Under the pieces are notes generated by a model. It saw nothing but the letters and a program-made list of their open reading frames with translations. It ran no database searches and had not been told where the DNA came from. A stretch of 64,000 bases of DNA, taken from contig NZ_LNDD01000005.1 in NCBI RefSeq assembly GCF_002865985.1, positions 248,001 through 312,000 on the forward strand, written 5' to 3'. A program made the position numbers and the translations under genes. The stretch comes from Thermotoga sp. SG1 (GTDB taxonomy: Bacteria > Thermotogota > Thermotogae > Thermotogales > Thermotogaceae). Numbering within the stretch: position 1 is the stretch's first letter; every line of letters begins with the position of its first letter. This document shows, piece by piece, positions 1 to 6,530 of the stretch.

Positions 1-1228
1 AAAGAGCTGTGCATATGTGTTTCAAGTATTCATAGTTCACTTGCAAATCATTTGTTTCAAGAAGTCTTAATTCCATGCCCTTTCTTGATGCCAATTCCAT
101 CGTTTCATTAGCCATTTTTCTCCTCGTTTCTTCGAGGAGTTTTTCAAACTCTTCTAAATCTTTGACATTTTTGCTCCTTTCGGAAAACTCCTCAAAAAAA
201 GTCTGTAACTTTCCTTCCGATTCCAACAGCTGCTGAATCTTCTTTACATTGGTCTCGCCGAATTCCTTTGCTATTTTGATTTCATTTAGAGCGAGCGAAT
301 AAAGGAACCACAGATCGTCAGCTATTTTTCTTTCTTTTAGAATCTCACTAAACATTTTACCAAATAAGTATTTAAAAAATTGCTCGCCAAGGAGGATTTT
401 AAAACTAATAGTAAAATCATCTCGCCACAATTCCACTGGTTCAAGATTCTCAAGCTTGTGCTTCATACTTTTCTTGAGATTTCTACTTTCAATGTTCGCT
501 GAATATCCAACTTCGTTGATAAGATTTTCTACTCTTTTCAGCAGATGATCGTTACTTATTATGTAGTCCAGTAGGGATGTTAAGCGTCCTTTAGAATAAT
601 TCTCATAATCTGGATTTATCAACTCTTTTTTCTCATTGAACAGTATAGCTATTATAAGCTCTATTTTCTTAAATCCTTTTTTCAAACACCCACAACGAAT
701 TTTGGTTTCACTATCAAATATTTGATCAAACTTATCGAGTAAGGAAGACTGAGCTGTTTTCCCGCCTGTATGTTCACTGGTTCTCAATTCTACAAAATAC
801 AAAGTAGTATCTTTTTTCGCAACAAAATCTATTTTTCTTTTAGATTCGAGATCTATACCGAGCGTTTTTGATAGAATCTCACCAAGTGATTCATTTCTGT
901 AAATGGGATTATATCCTGCATCCTTAAAGAATTTTTCTATTATATATTCCACAAAATTCCCAATTCTAGAACCAAGCGATTGATGAATTGTCTTCGTAAA
1001 TGCGTACCATTGAAATGAAACTTTCGCAAGAATATCCTTCCCATGCACACTCTCTGTGTTCTTTAATCCAGAAAATATCTTATCGAATTCATGAATAGTA
1101 AAGTTACTTTTACCCTCTTCCAGCGCCTTTATAAAATCACCTATCAGTGTTTTTATACTTTTCCACTGAAAATTCAATAGAAAGTCCTTTTCAAAAAGCC
1201 TTTTCGGCGTGGCCGACAAAAGTGTCAT
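1..1228 (-). CDS. Type II restriction endonuclease (partial, 3' end outside window)
   Basis: An open frame begins with ATG at 1228 and runs leftward off the window; 409 residues are visible. Its ribosome binding site (GAGGAGG) lies inside the last codons of the methyltransferase, so the two are translationally coupled. A candidate PD-(D/E)xK nuclease core is seen at residues 134-149: Asp134 in a strand, then Glu147-Leu-Arg149, where Arg replaces the usual Lys, followed by SEHTGGKT. Glu94 lies in the preceding helix. The C-terminal visible part is helical and charged. Coupling to a cognate methyltransferase is the main argument for a restriction enzyme; I do not recognise the subfamily or the target site. 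Confidence 0.72.
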   Translation of the reverse strand, partial: MTLLSATPKRLFEKDFLLNFQWKSIKTLIGDFIKALEEGKSNFTIHEFDKIFSGLKNTESVHGKDILAKVSFQWYAFTKTIHQSLGSRIGNFVEYIIEKFFKDAGYNPIYRNESLGEILSKTLGIDLESKRKIDFVAKKDTTLYFVELRTSEHTGGKTAQSSLLDKFDQIFDSETKIRCGCLKKGFKKIELIIAILFNEKKELINPDYENYSKGRLTSLLDYIISNDHLLKRVENLINEVGYSANIESRNLKKSMKHKLENLEPVELWRDDFTISFKILLGEQFFKYLFGKMFSEILKERKIADDLWFLYSLALNEIKIAKEFGETNVKKIQQLLESEGKLQTFFEEFSERSKNVKDLEEFEKLLEETRRKMANETMELASRKGMELRLLETNDLQVNYEYLKHICTAL

Positions 1229-1237
1229 ATCTGCTTC

Positions 1238-2497
1238 TTACCTCCTCATAATAAGGAGATGTTCTGTGGGTGTTCGCTCGTCTTCTAGGCCGGTTGCAGG
1301 ATTGAATTTTGTACTGAACATTCTTCTTGCCACAATTGTGTCGACCAGTGTCTTCTCATGGCTGAAACCGAGGCTTTCAAGATGCTCTTTTAAGATCTCA
1401 TCAATGGGAATCCTCAAGTGACGAATCTTTGCAGGTCCAACGAAGATAGCTATGATCTCAATTTTCGAGTGGTTCGTATTGAAAAATTGTACTAGCGACC
1501 GGAAGTATGTATCGTAGAGATGTAGAAGTTTTGGATGCCTCAAGTTGACAACTTTTTCTCTGAGGGCGTAGAAGGTGTCGCTGTTAATCTTTACTGGTTT
1601 TATCTTGTTGTAAGGGATCTCATGCCTGGTGAGTGTTCGGATGTCCTGGCCAGAATAACCAAGCCATGCAAGCTCGAGCTTAAAGCTTCTTATGTACTCC
1701 TGAGATTGAAGGTACGGAGGGGACGTGATGAGAAGCTTCACTTCCCTATGAAGAGATTGATTCAAAGAATCACAAACAACCAGTTTGTTCCCTCTCTTCT
1801 CGCTTGTGAAGATTTCAAGTTCAACATCTTTGGGTCCATACTCCCTATACTCACGAAGTTTTTTCAGGACCGTGTAAACATTCCTCCAGTACATTTCTTC
1901 CATTTTCTGAAACCAATTGTTTTTCATTAATTGTTCTACCTTTTGAATGGCATACTTTGACTTATACAGCTTAGATATTTTTTCATCAGAAAAGCTGAAG
2001 TATCTTGTGACCTTCAAAAGCGGAATCGCAATAATATATGCTATGACTTTTTCTGATTCGCTGGCGTTCTGAAAGATTTCATAATGCCAGTATCCCCAGG
2101 CTTTGCTTAGCACCTTGTAAAACTCCTCTGGATACCAATAGTCAATTCTTTCCCAATTGGGATGAAATGGCTTTTTGTAATCCCAGTCCAGCTCAAAATC
2201 AGCAGGGTCTATGTTTCCTTTGTAAGTCGATGCGAGAGCAAGCACCTTGGTGATTGGATTCAGATCCCACAGGATGGCGTTTCTTCCTGTGAGAGTTGCC
2301 TCTATGCCAACGGTTCCGTGGCCAGAGAACGGATCGAATATCCAGTCGCCTTCCTGCGTGTAGTTTTCGATTGCGTATCTGACCACATGAGGGATGAATT
2401 TGGCCGGATACCCATAGAGTCCATGGGTCACATACGTAGTCGATTCGAGGTCGACGATATCTCGGAACAAAACCTCTTCTCTGTTTTCGCTGTGCAT
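1238..2497 (-). CDS. Site-specific DNA methyltransferase, probably N4-cytosine type
   Basis: 419 residues. It transfers a methyl group from S-adenosylmethionine to an exocyclic amine of DNA. The SAM-binding motif I is DPFSGHGT at residues 55-62 and the catalytic motif IV is TSPPY at 258-262. The SPPY form is commonest in N4-cytosine enzymes, though N6-adenine cannot be excluded. The roughly 195 residues between the motifs would hold the target recognition region (alpha-like order). The start ATG follows GAGGTGA, which overlaps the stop of the upstream 42-residue peptide gene. It sits directly before the endonuclease, with 9 bp between them, and is transcribed with the S24 repressor operon. 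Confidence 0.85.
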   Translation of the reverse strand: MHSENREEVLFRDIVDLESTTYVTHGLYGYPAKFIPHVVRYAIENYTQEGDWIFDPFSGHGTVGIEATLTGRNAILWDLNPITKVLALASTYKGNIDPADFELDWDYKKPFHPNWERIDYWYPEEFYKVLSKAWGYWHYEIFQNASESEKVIAYIIAIPLLKVTRYFSFSDEKISKLYKSKYAIQKVEQLMKNNWFQKMEEMYWRNVYTVLKKLREYREYGPKDVELEIFTSEKRGNKLVVCDSLNQSLHREVKLLITSPPYLQSQEYIRSFKLELAWLGYSGQDIRTLTRHEIPYNKIKPVKINSDTFYALREKVVNLRHPKLLHLYDTYFRSLVQFFNTNHSKIEIIAIFVGPAKIRHLRIPIDEILKEHLESLGFSHEKTLVDTIVARRMFSTKFNPATGLEDERTPTEHLLIMRR

Positions 2498-2506
2498 CCT
2501 AAAGAA

Positions 2507-2635
2507 TCACCTCGCTTTGATGTATGAGATAAAAACCCTTGTAGTGAAGATTTCCATCAAAAGGATGGCTATGCTGATGCCTATAACTATAAAGCATGTG
2601 ATACGCACTATTTTCTTCAGCTTTTCATCGGACAA
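2507..2635 (-). CDS. 42-residue single-span membrane peptide between repressor and methyltransferase
   Basis: A short frame with TTG start at 2635 preceded by a good ribosome binding site (GAGGTGG). The product begins with a charged stretch MSDEKLKKIVR, followed by one hydrophobic segment (about residues 9-29, rich in Ile, Val, Leu) and a basic tail ending YIKAR, consistent with a single-pass inner-membrane peptide. Its stop TGA forms part of the methyltransferase ribosome binding site, and it starts 13 bp after the repressor stop, so it is in the repressor-methyltransferase-endonuclease operon. Function unknown; superinfection exclusion or a small toxin are possibilities, neither shown by sequence. 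Confidence 0.55.
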   Translation of the reverse strand: MSDEKLKKIVRITCFIVIGISIAILLMEIFTTRVFISYIKAR

Positions 2636-2648
2636 TATTCCACCTCAC

Positions 2649-3272
2649 CTAATACTGTCTGTGAAGCCCCACCACTTTTCCAACGATGTACATCTTGAGC
2701 TTGCGGGCTGGTACTGTGATCGGAGGGTATTTAGGATTTAGGCTTTGCAGAACAACCATCCCATCCCGAAAGAATATCTTCTTCACAAAGGCTTCGTCTT
2801 CGAGTATTACCAGAACAAGATTTCCGTTATCAATGACAATATCAGGATCAACAACAACAATGTCTCCATTTTTAATCTCAGGTTCCATTGAATCTCCATA
2901 AACTATCACACCGAACTTCCCCGGCTTGTTGTCTGGTATCATGATCCATTCTACTGGTTGTGTTCCATCGGGAAAGTTTCCTTTTAATCCTGCACAGACT
3001 CCATTGTAGACGGGAATGGGGCGGAGTTTGACACGAGAAGGAAAAGAACTTTTTGGTGGAGTGGGATCTTCTGTAAGACCAAGTAAGTAATCAACGGAAA
3101 CATCAAAATAATCGGCTATTTTCTTCAATGTATCAGAATCTGGCTCAGCCTTTCCCTGTTCCCAGTTTGCATAAGTAGTCCTGGGAACTCCCAAGTCTCT
3201 GGCTATCTGATATTGAGATATATGCCTTTCTTCTCTCAGTTTTTTTAGACGTTCAGCTAGTCCACTCATCAT
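2649..3272 (-). CDS. S24-family (LexA/CI-like) self-cleaving transcriptional repressor
   Basis: 207 residues. The N-terminal XRE helix-turn-helix covers about residues 5-66 with PRTTYANWEQG in the recognition-helix region. A linker follows and then a LexA/CI-type peptidase domain: Ala94-Gly95 is the likely autocleavage bond, Ser128 (GDSME) the nucleophile and Lys165 (FVKK) the general base; the Ser-Lys spacing of 37 equals that of E. coli LexA (Ser119/Lys156). Such proteins repress until activated RecA filaments trigger self-cleavage. It is divergent from a Cro-like gene sharing the same recognition-helix residues, and it heads an operon that continues into a methyltransferase and endonuclease. 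Two adjacent ATG codons are possible starts. Confidence 0.88.
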   Translation of the reverse strand: MMSGLAERLKKLREERHISQYQIARDLGVPRTTYANWEQGKAEPDSDTLKKIADYFDVSVDYLLGLTEDPTPPKSSFPSRVKLRPIPVYNGVCAGLKGNFPDGTQPVEWIMIPDNKPGKFGVIVYGDSMEPEIKNGDIVVVDPDIVIDNGNLVLVILEDEAFVKKIFFRDGMVVLQSLNPKYPPITVPARKLKMYIVGKVVGLHRQY

Positions 3273-3309
3273 AAATATATTACCACCCCTCTCAATTCTG
3301 AAACGATAT

Positions 3310-3324
3310 GACTATTAATTAGTC
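3310..3324. promoter_or_regulatory. Operator O1, perfect GACTA-N5-TAGTC palindrome
   Basis: A perfect inverted repeat, GACTATTAATTAGTC, about 38 bp before the repressor gene start. Spacing of half-sites is identical to the site at 3351-3365. The position suggests it controls the leftward repressor promoter. Binding by the S24 and Cro-like proteins is inferred from location and repetition. Confidence 0.7.
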
Positions 3325-3341
3325 CGTTACTTATTCTTTAC

Positions 3342-3371
3342 TTGACTTGGGACTAATTTATAGTCTATAAT
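3342..3371 (+). promoter_or_regulatory. Rightward early promoter of the Cro-like/RecT operon
   Basis: A sigma-70-type promoter with -35 TTGACT at 3342-3347 and a consensus -10 TATAAT at 3366-3371, separated by 18 bp. The spacer is almost entirely occupied by an operator palindrome, so a bound repressor would block RNA polymerase. It would drive the Cro-like gene at 3402 and the genes beyond. Confidence 0.8.
3351..3365. promoter_or_regulatory. Operator O2, perfect GACTA-N5-TAGTC palindrome between -35 and -10
   Basis: GACTAATTTATAGTC, the same half-sites and spacing as the site at 3310-3324 but a different 5-bp centre, which is the expected behaviour of a protein-binding site. It fills the spacer of the rightward promoter. 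Confidence 0.75.
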
Positions 3372-3378
3372 GTAATTG

Positions 3379-3393
3379 GACTAAAAGATAGGA
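3379..3393. promoter_or_regulatory. Operator O3, degenerate half-conserved copy
   Basis: GACTAAAAGATAGGA keeps the full left half-site and three of five bases (TAG) of the right half at the same spacing. It overlaps the ribosome binding site of the Cro-like gene. A three-operator layout with one weak site would resemble lambda-type switches; the third site is less certain than the other two. Confidence 0.4.
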
Positions 3394-3401
3394 GTGAGAA
3401 C

Positions 3402-3605
3402 ATGAAACAAACCAACATAAGACGACAAAATAAGCTACAGGAACTCAGAATAAAAATGGGTCTTTCACAGTACAAAATAGCCGAGATTCTGAAAATACCA
3501 CGAACAACATATGCTAACTGGGAACAAGGAATATGCACTCCAAGACTTAATATGGCTCTGAAACTTGCGAAACTGTTTGATGTGAAAGTCGAAGATCTGT
3601 TCTAA
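3402..3605 (+). CDS. Cro-like XRE-family repressor
   Basis: 67 residues, essentially one helix-turn-helix domain (residues 12-67) with no peptidase domain. The recognition region IPRTTYANWEQG is nearly identical to that of the divergent S24 repressor (VPRTTYANWEQG), implying that both read the same operators. It is the first gene of the rightward operon and would act like phage Cro, shutting off the repressor promoter. Start ATG follows a GGAG site that overlaps the weak operator O3. Confidence 0.85.
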   Translation: MKQTNIRRQNKLQELRIKMGLSQYKIAEILKIPRTTYANWEQGICTPRLNMALKLAKLFDVKVEDLF

Positions 3606-3667
3606 GATGGTTCTTTGACAACAAAATAGTATCACAAACCATAACGAGGTAGAAAGGAGGGATTTTC

Positions 3668-3808
3668 ATGGAAGTTTCGAAAGAGTTCTATCAGCGTCTT
3701 GCAAGGCTTCTTTTGGAACCTGGTATCAAAGAGATATTGGAAAGGGGGAAGGATGATAATGACGCCGAGCCTGAAGAACTTCCTTCGACAGCTGGACAGG
3801 GAGATTGA
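3668..3808 (+). CDS. Small protein of 46 residues, unknown function
   Basis: A short frame with ATG at 3668 after a very strong ribosome binding site (AGAAAGGAGGG, 6 bp spacing). The product starts MEVSKEFYQRLARLLLEPG and ends in an acidic, proline-containing tail. Its 3' third overlaps the next gene in another frame, a compact arrangement typical of phage early regions. No family recognised. The ribosome binding site is the main support. Confidence 0.5.
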   Translation: MEVSKEFYQRLARLLLEPGIKEILERGKDDNDAEPEELPSTAGQGD

Positions 3809-4007
3809 AAAGGAAAAAGCCCCCCAGAAGGGGGAAGGTGTGAAGCTGTTCTTTCTTGAGGTATTGAGGCATACGCATTCTCATGTGAATCCAACCACTG
3901 CTGATTTTATCATGAATTTCAACAAGCTTGCAGATCTTTTGAATCTTGAGATGAAGCATGAAGCCCAGAGATTGATTCTAAAGGCTTTCGAGGAAGTGAA
4001 AGTATGA
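3753..4007 (+). CDS. Small hypothetical protein (84 residues) of phage-like early operon
   Basis: Start placed at ATG 3753 (ATG 3759 is an alternative) because AAGGGGGAAGG lies just before it; the frame is open further upstream but only across the neighbouring small gene. The product is mostly helical with a basic N-terminal half and a hydrophobic C-terminal half (NKLADLLNLEM). It overlaps the next gene by 4 bp, so they are cotranscribed. No family recognised. Confidence 0.6.
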   Translation: MIMTPSLKNFLRQLDREIEKEKAPQKGEGVKLFFLEVLRHTHSHVNPTTADFIMNFNKLADLLNLEMKHEAQRLILKAFEEVKV

Positions 4008-4201
4008 CAGCGCGGATTGATATCACCGCTTACCATCCAAACGGCTTTACCGATTGGGTGCAAGAAGTAGAGTTAGATGCTGAAGATATCCTGTATCTAA
4101 TAAGCCAGTTATCTGAAAAAGAGCGTCTGATGATAGTTCGTGTTGTGTTGAAGCAGTTCTCTGTTAAAGAAATTCAAAGGTTTTTCAGAGAATTCTTTTG
4201 A
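4004..4201 (+). CDS. Small hypothetical protein (65 residues)
   Basis: Starts inside the stop of the preceding gene (ATGA-type overlap) with GAGGAAGTG upstream. The N-terminal part looks like beta strands (ARIDITAYHPNGFTDWVQEVELD) and the C-terminal part like helices ending in the aromatic motif FFREFF. Acidic in the centre. Position in the early operon suggests an accessory role in replication, recombination or host takeover; no family recognised. Confidence 0.6.
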   Translation: MTARIDITAYHPNGFTDWVQEVELDAEDILYLISQLSEKERLMIVRVVLKQFSVKEIQRFFREFF

Positions 4202-4213
4202 GGAGGCGAGAAT

Positions 4214-4405
4214 ATGTTTGTTCAGATAGGAAGCAGAGTGTGGAATCTCAATAAATTTATATATTTCACCTACTCTAAGCACTACGACGAATGGGAAGTT
4301 AACGGGAAAACAGAGACCAATTCGTACATCATAGCACGATTCAGTACGGAAGAAGAGGCAAAAGAGCTTTTGAAGATGATCGAAGAAGTAACAACAACAA
4401 TCTAA
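4214..4405 (+). CDS. Small hypothetical protein (63 residues)
   Basis: ATG follows GAGGAGGCG by 6 bp. The product is short, aromatic-rich and strand-like (VWNLNKFIYFTYSKHYDEW) followed by an acidic helix (EEEAKELLKMIEEV), a pattern common among small phage-encoded proteins that bind host factors. It ends 34 bp before recT; a weak interrupted hairpin (AAGGC...GCCTT, 4404-4426) lies between them. Function unknown. Confidence 0.6.
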   Translation: MFVQIGSRVWNLNKFIYFTYSKHYDEWEVNGKTETNSYIIARFSTEEEAKELLKMIEEVTTTI

Positions 4406-4439
4406 GGCGGGGATCTGCCCTGCCTTTGGAGGGATTGGG

Positions 4440-5264
4440 ATGGGTGAAGTGATGATGAGAAATTTTTCAGATACAGAGCTTTCCCTTCTGAAATCCACTA
4501 TAGTTCCACCAAATGCCACTGAGGATGAAATAAGACTCTTCATCATGATATGTAAGAAGTACAATCTTGACCCTTTTTCAAGAGAGATTGTCATGACAAA
4601 GTACCAGACAAAAGACGGATACAGAACAAACTTCATCACAACACGCGACGGTTACCTGAAAATAGCCATGCAGGATCCTGGATTTGATGGAATAATTTCC
4701 TTCGTAGTGAAAGAAGGAGACGAATTCGAAATAGACGCTGGTTCTCTACAGGTAAAACACAAATTTGGCGGTAAAAGAGGAGAAATCATCGGGGCATGGG
4801 CTATGGCAAGACACAAGAATAGACCTCCTGTCATCGTTTTCGTGGATTACAAAGAATACATGCAGAACACACCAGTTTGGAGACAGTATCCTTCTGCGAT
4901 GATTCAGAAGGTTGCCGAGGTAAGTGCACTTAGAAGACAGTTCAACATCTCGGGGCTTGTGGCAAGAGAGGAAATAGGAGAAGTAGAGATAGAACGTAAA
5001 GCTGTAGAAGAGAACAAAGAGAAAAACCATTTAGAAGAACCATCAGAGAAAATAGCGATGGCATCCGAAAAACAATTAAAATTGCTGTATGCACTCATCG
5101 ATGAGTTTGCCAGAGTAACAGATTCGCCAAGAGACGAAATAGTACAGGAGATAAAGGAAAGATACGGTATAAACAGTTCAAAAGAGCTCACCAAAGACGA
5201 AGCATCTGAAATTATCGATGAACTTCAGGCAAGGATATACGAAATAAACAGTGGGCGGGTATGA
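4440..5264 (+). CDS. bet: RecT/Bet-family single-strand annealing protein
   Basis: 274 residues. RecT/Bet proteins coat single-stranded DNA and anneal it to complementary strands during phage replication and recombination. The conserved core spans about residues 7-180: an N-terminal helix pair ending NLDPFSREIV, the segment TRDGYLKIA, a basic stretch with hydrophobic strands, and the FVDYKEY...QYPSAMIQKVAE...LRRQF block typical of the Bet branch. Residues 185-274 form an acidic, charged tail of unknown role. No lambda Exo/RecE partner and no SSB gene are visible nearby, so it either works with host nucleases or the partner is lost. A strong hairpin overlaps its stop codon. Confidence 0.88.
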   Translation: MGEVMMRNFSDTELSLLKSTIVPPNATEDEIRLFIMICKKYNLDPFSREIVMTKYQTKDGYRTNFITTRDGYLKIAMQDPGFDGIISFVVKEGDEFEIDAGSLQVKHKFGGKRGEIIGAWAMARHKNRPPVIVFVDYKEYMQNTPVWRQYPSAMIQKVAEVSALRRQFNISGLVAREEIGEVEIERKAVEENKEKNHLEEPSEKIAMASEKQLKLLYALIDEFARVTDSPRDEIVQEIKERYGINSSKELTKDEASEIIDELQARIYEINSGRV

Positions 5265-5277
5265 TCCCGCCCTTTTC
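5253..5277 (+). terminator. Hairpin terminator/attenuator overlapping recT stop
   Basis: Stem GGGCGGG/CCCGCCC with a 6-nt loop followed by TTTTC. The recT stop codon lies in the loop, so translation of the end of recT would compete with hairpin formation. The next ribosome binding site starts about 4 bp after the T run, suggesting partial termination. Confidence 0.6.
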
Positions 5278-5291
5278 TGGAGGTGACCGCT

Positions 5292-6182
5292 GTGAAGTAT
5301 AGAAAAATAGAAGTTTGTTTCTGGCAGGACACAGATATGCTTGAACTCACACCGGAGGGTAAGTACTTTTACCTGTATCTTCTTACCAACCCACATACAA
5401 ATTTAGCAGGTATTTACGAAGCAAGCAAGAAGGTAATGGCTTTTGAAACAGGATTTAATGTTGACACAGTGGATAAACTCATAAGGACGTTTGAGGGCAA
5501 GGGGAAAATAGCTTACGATCCAGAAACTTCCGAAATACTTGTTATCAACTGGTTGAAATACAACTGGACGAGTTCTCCAAAGGTTATAAAATGCATAATA
5601 CAGGATCTTGAACGTGTGAAATCAAAAAAGCTTCTATCCATTTTCTGGAACAAAACATCCGAAGATATCAAAAGGGTATTGATAGAGTATGGATACTCTA
5701 TAGATACCCTATCCATACCATATCCCTACCTAGACCTATACCTAGACCAAGACCTAACACAAAACCAATACCAAAATATAGAGTATGGATACTCTATGGA
5801 TACTGTATCCATACCATATCACTCCAAGGATCAAGATCAAGCCCAAACACAAACACAAATTGAAACTTTGCAATTTTCACAATTTTCCCAATTTGAAAAA
5901 AGCATTTTAAAGAGAGCAAATGAAATAAAAGAAAATCTCAGTAAAGGTTTTAATACTGAAGTTTTTGAATTCCTAGAAGAACCAGCGCTGGACGTACTTG
6001 AGGCTGTAAATACACTACTGGAAGAACTGGGGCAACAACCCGTAGAAAAACTGACAAACGGGGAACTCCTCGAACTAGCAGAAGCAATAAAGATAAACAG
6101 AACAAATCCAACATATTTTGTGAAAATTCTCAACACAAATCAGGGACTGACATTTAAAAAATGCGTGAGGGGCTCCAGTTGA
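5292..6182 (+). CDS. Replication initiator / replisome organizer-like protein (DnaD-type N-terminus)
   Basis: 296 residues from GTG 5292, chosen because GGAGGTG lies 6 bp before it; a longer frame begins at 5283. Residues 1-110 resemble the winged-helix N-terminal domain of phage replisome organizers (opening with KIEVCFWQDTD and containing GKYFYLYLLTNPHTNLAGIY). The centre (about 130-200) is low complexity, rich in Asp, Gln, Tyr and Pro, and is encoded by two copies of a 43-bp repeat. The C-terminal part is helical. Such proteins bind an origin inside their own gene and recruit helicase loader and helicase. No helicase or loader gene lies nearby, so host DnaB would be used. Family assignment is by pattern and moderate. 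Confidence 0.65.
   Translation: MKYRKIEVCFWQDTDMLELTPEGKYFYLYLLTNPHTNLAGIYEASKKVMAFETGFNVDTVDKLIRTFEGKGKIAYDPETSEILVINWLKYNWTSSPKVIKCIIQDLERVKSKKLLSIFWNKTSEDIKRVLIEYGYSIDTLSIPYPYLDLYLDQDLTQNQYQNIEYGYSMDTVSIPYHSKDQDQAQTQTQIETLQFSQFSQFEKSILKRANEIKENLSKGFNTEVFEFLEEPALDVLEAVNTLLEELGQQPVEKLTNGELLELAEAIKINRTNPTYFVKILNTNQGLTFKKCVRGSS
5682..5820. repeat. Two 43-bp iteron-like repeats inside the initiator gene (candidate origin)
   Basis: Copies at 5682-5724 and 5778-5820 match at 40 of 43 positions, 96 bp apart start to start (a multiple of 3, so both read in the same protein frame). Each copy contains the palindrome GAGTATGGATACTC and, further on, an inverted copy of the same core (TATCCATACC), giving four related binding-type sites. 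Between the copies lies a pyrimidine-skewed stretch with CCTAGACC twice. Origins embedded in the initiator gene are known for lambda O-type systems. Confidence 0.6.
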
Positions 6183-6196
6183 GCCCCTTTTCTTTT
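6169..6196 (+). terminator. Rho-independent terminator of the rightward early operon
   Basis: Stem GGGGCTC/GAGCCCC, 5-nt loop, then TTTTCTTTT. It overlaps the stop codon of the initiator gene, in the same style as the hairpin at the end of recT. Confidence 0.8.
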
Positions 6197-6328
6197 CACC
6201 GACCCCTTATGAGCTTTCCACGGTGGTACTGTTGGACCCTGCTATGTATGAGAAACGGTAGGGCGGGACGGTGACTGAGGCACAGGGGGTGGTGGGGAAC
6301 ACCCCGCGATTATCTCAAGCTGATATTT
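6197..6328. other. GC-rich segment without a credible gene
   Basis: About 130 bp with G-rich runs (for example CAGGGGGTGGTGGGGAACACCCC) between the early-operon terminator and a recombinase-like fragment. No frame with a ribosome binding site is visible on either strand. The composition stands out from the AT-richer genes to its left. It could be part of a structured RNA, an attachment region or a gene remnant; nothing in the sequence decides this. Confidence 0.3.
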
Positions 6329-6511
6329 TCAAAGCTTTTGTTTTTGAATCAATCCCTTTTCTGCGCAAAACTCCCTCCATCTACTCGTGGCCGCTTTGAA
6401 CCTGTCTGTGTTCAATTTTTTCCCTTCCAGGTACTTCTTTACTTCCCTTACGTATTCACTTGCCGTTGAGTATGTTTTCCCTTCCTTTACAAGATACCTG
6501 AAAAACTCCAC
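6329..6511 (-). pseudogene. Fragment resembling the N-terminal core-binding domain of a tyrosine recombinase
   Basis: The 60 residues after a possible GTG at 6511 (VEFFRYLVKEGKTYSTASEY, then VREVKKYLEGKK) resemble the SAM-like core-binding domain of XerC/XerD-type integrases. The catalytic domain with the Arg-His-Arg-Tyr residues is absent. There is no ribosome binding site before the GTG, and the open frame upstream runs through the GC-rich hairpins, where the translation looks non-natural. It is therefore more likely a truncated relic than a functional gene. Confidence 0.35.
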
Positions 6512-6530
6512 AAAAACAGACGAGCGAGGT

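Noticed and set aside
5682-5820. CRISPR array
   Set aside because: Just two copies inside a coding frame, with internal palindromes and no unique spacer series or cas genes.
6197-6328. Short minus-strand frame (35 residues) through the GC-rich segment
   Set aside because: No ribosome binding site, low-complexity Ser/Pro/Thr translation and no conservation evidence.
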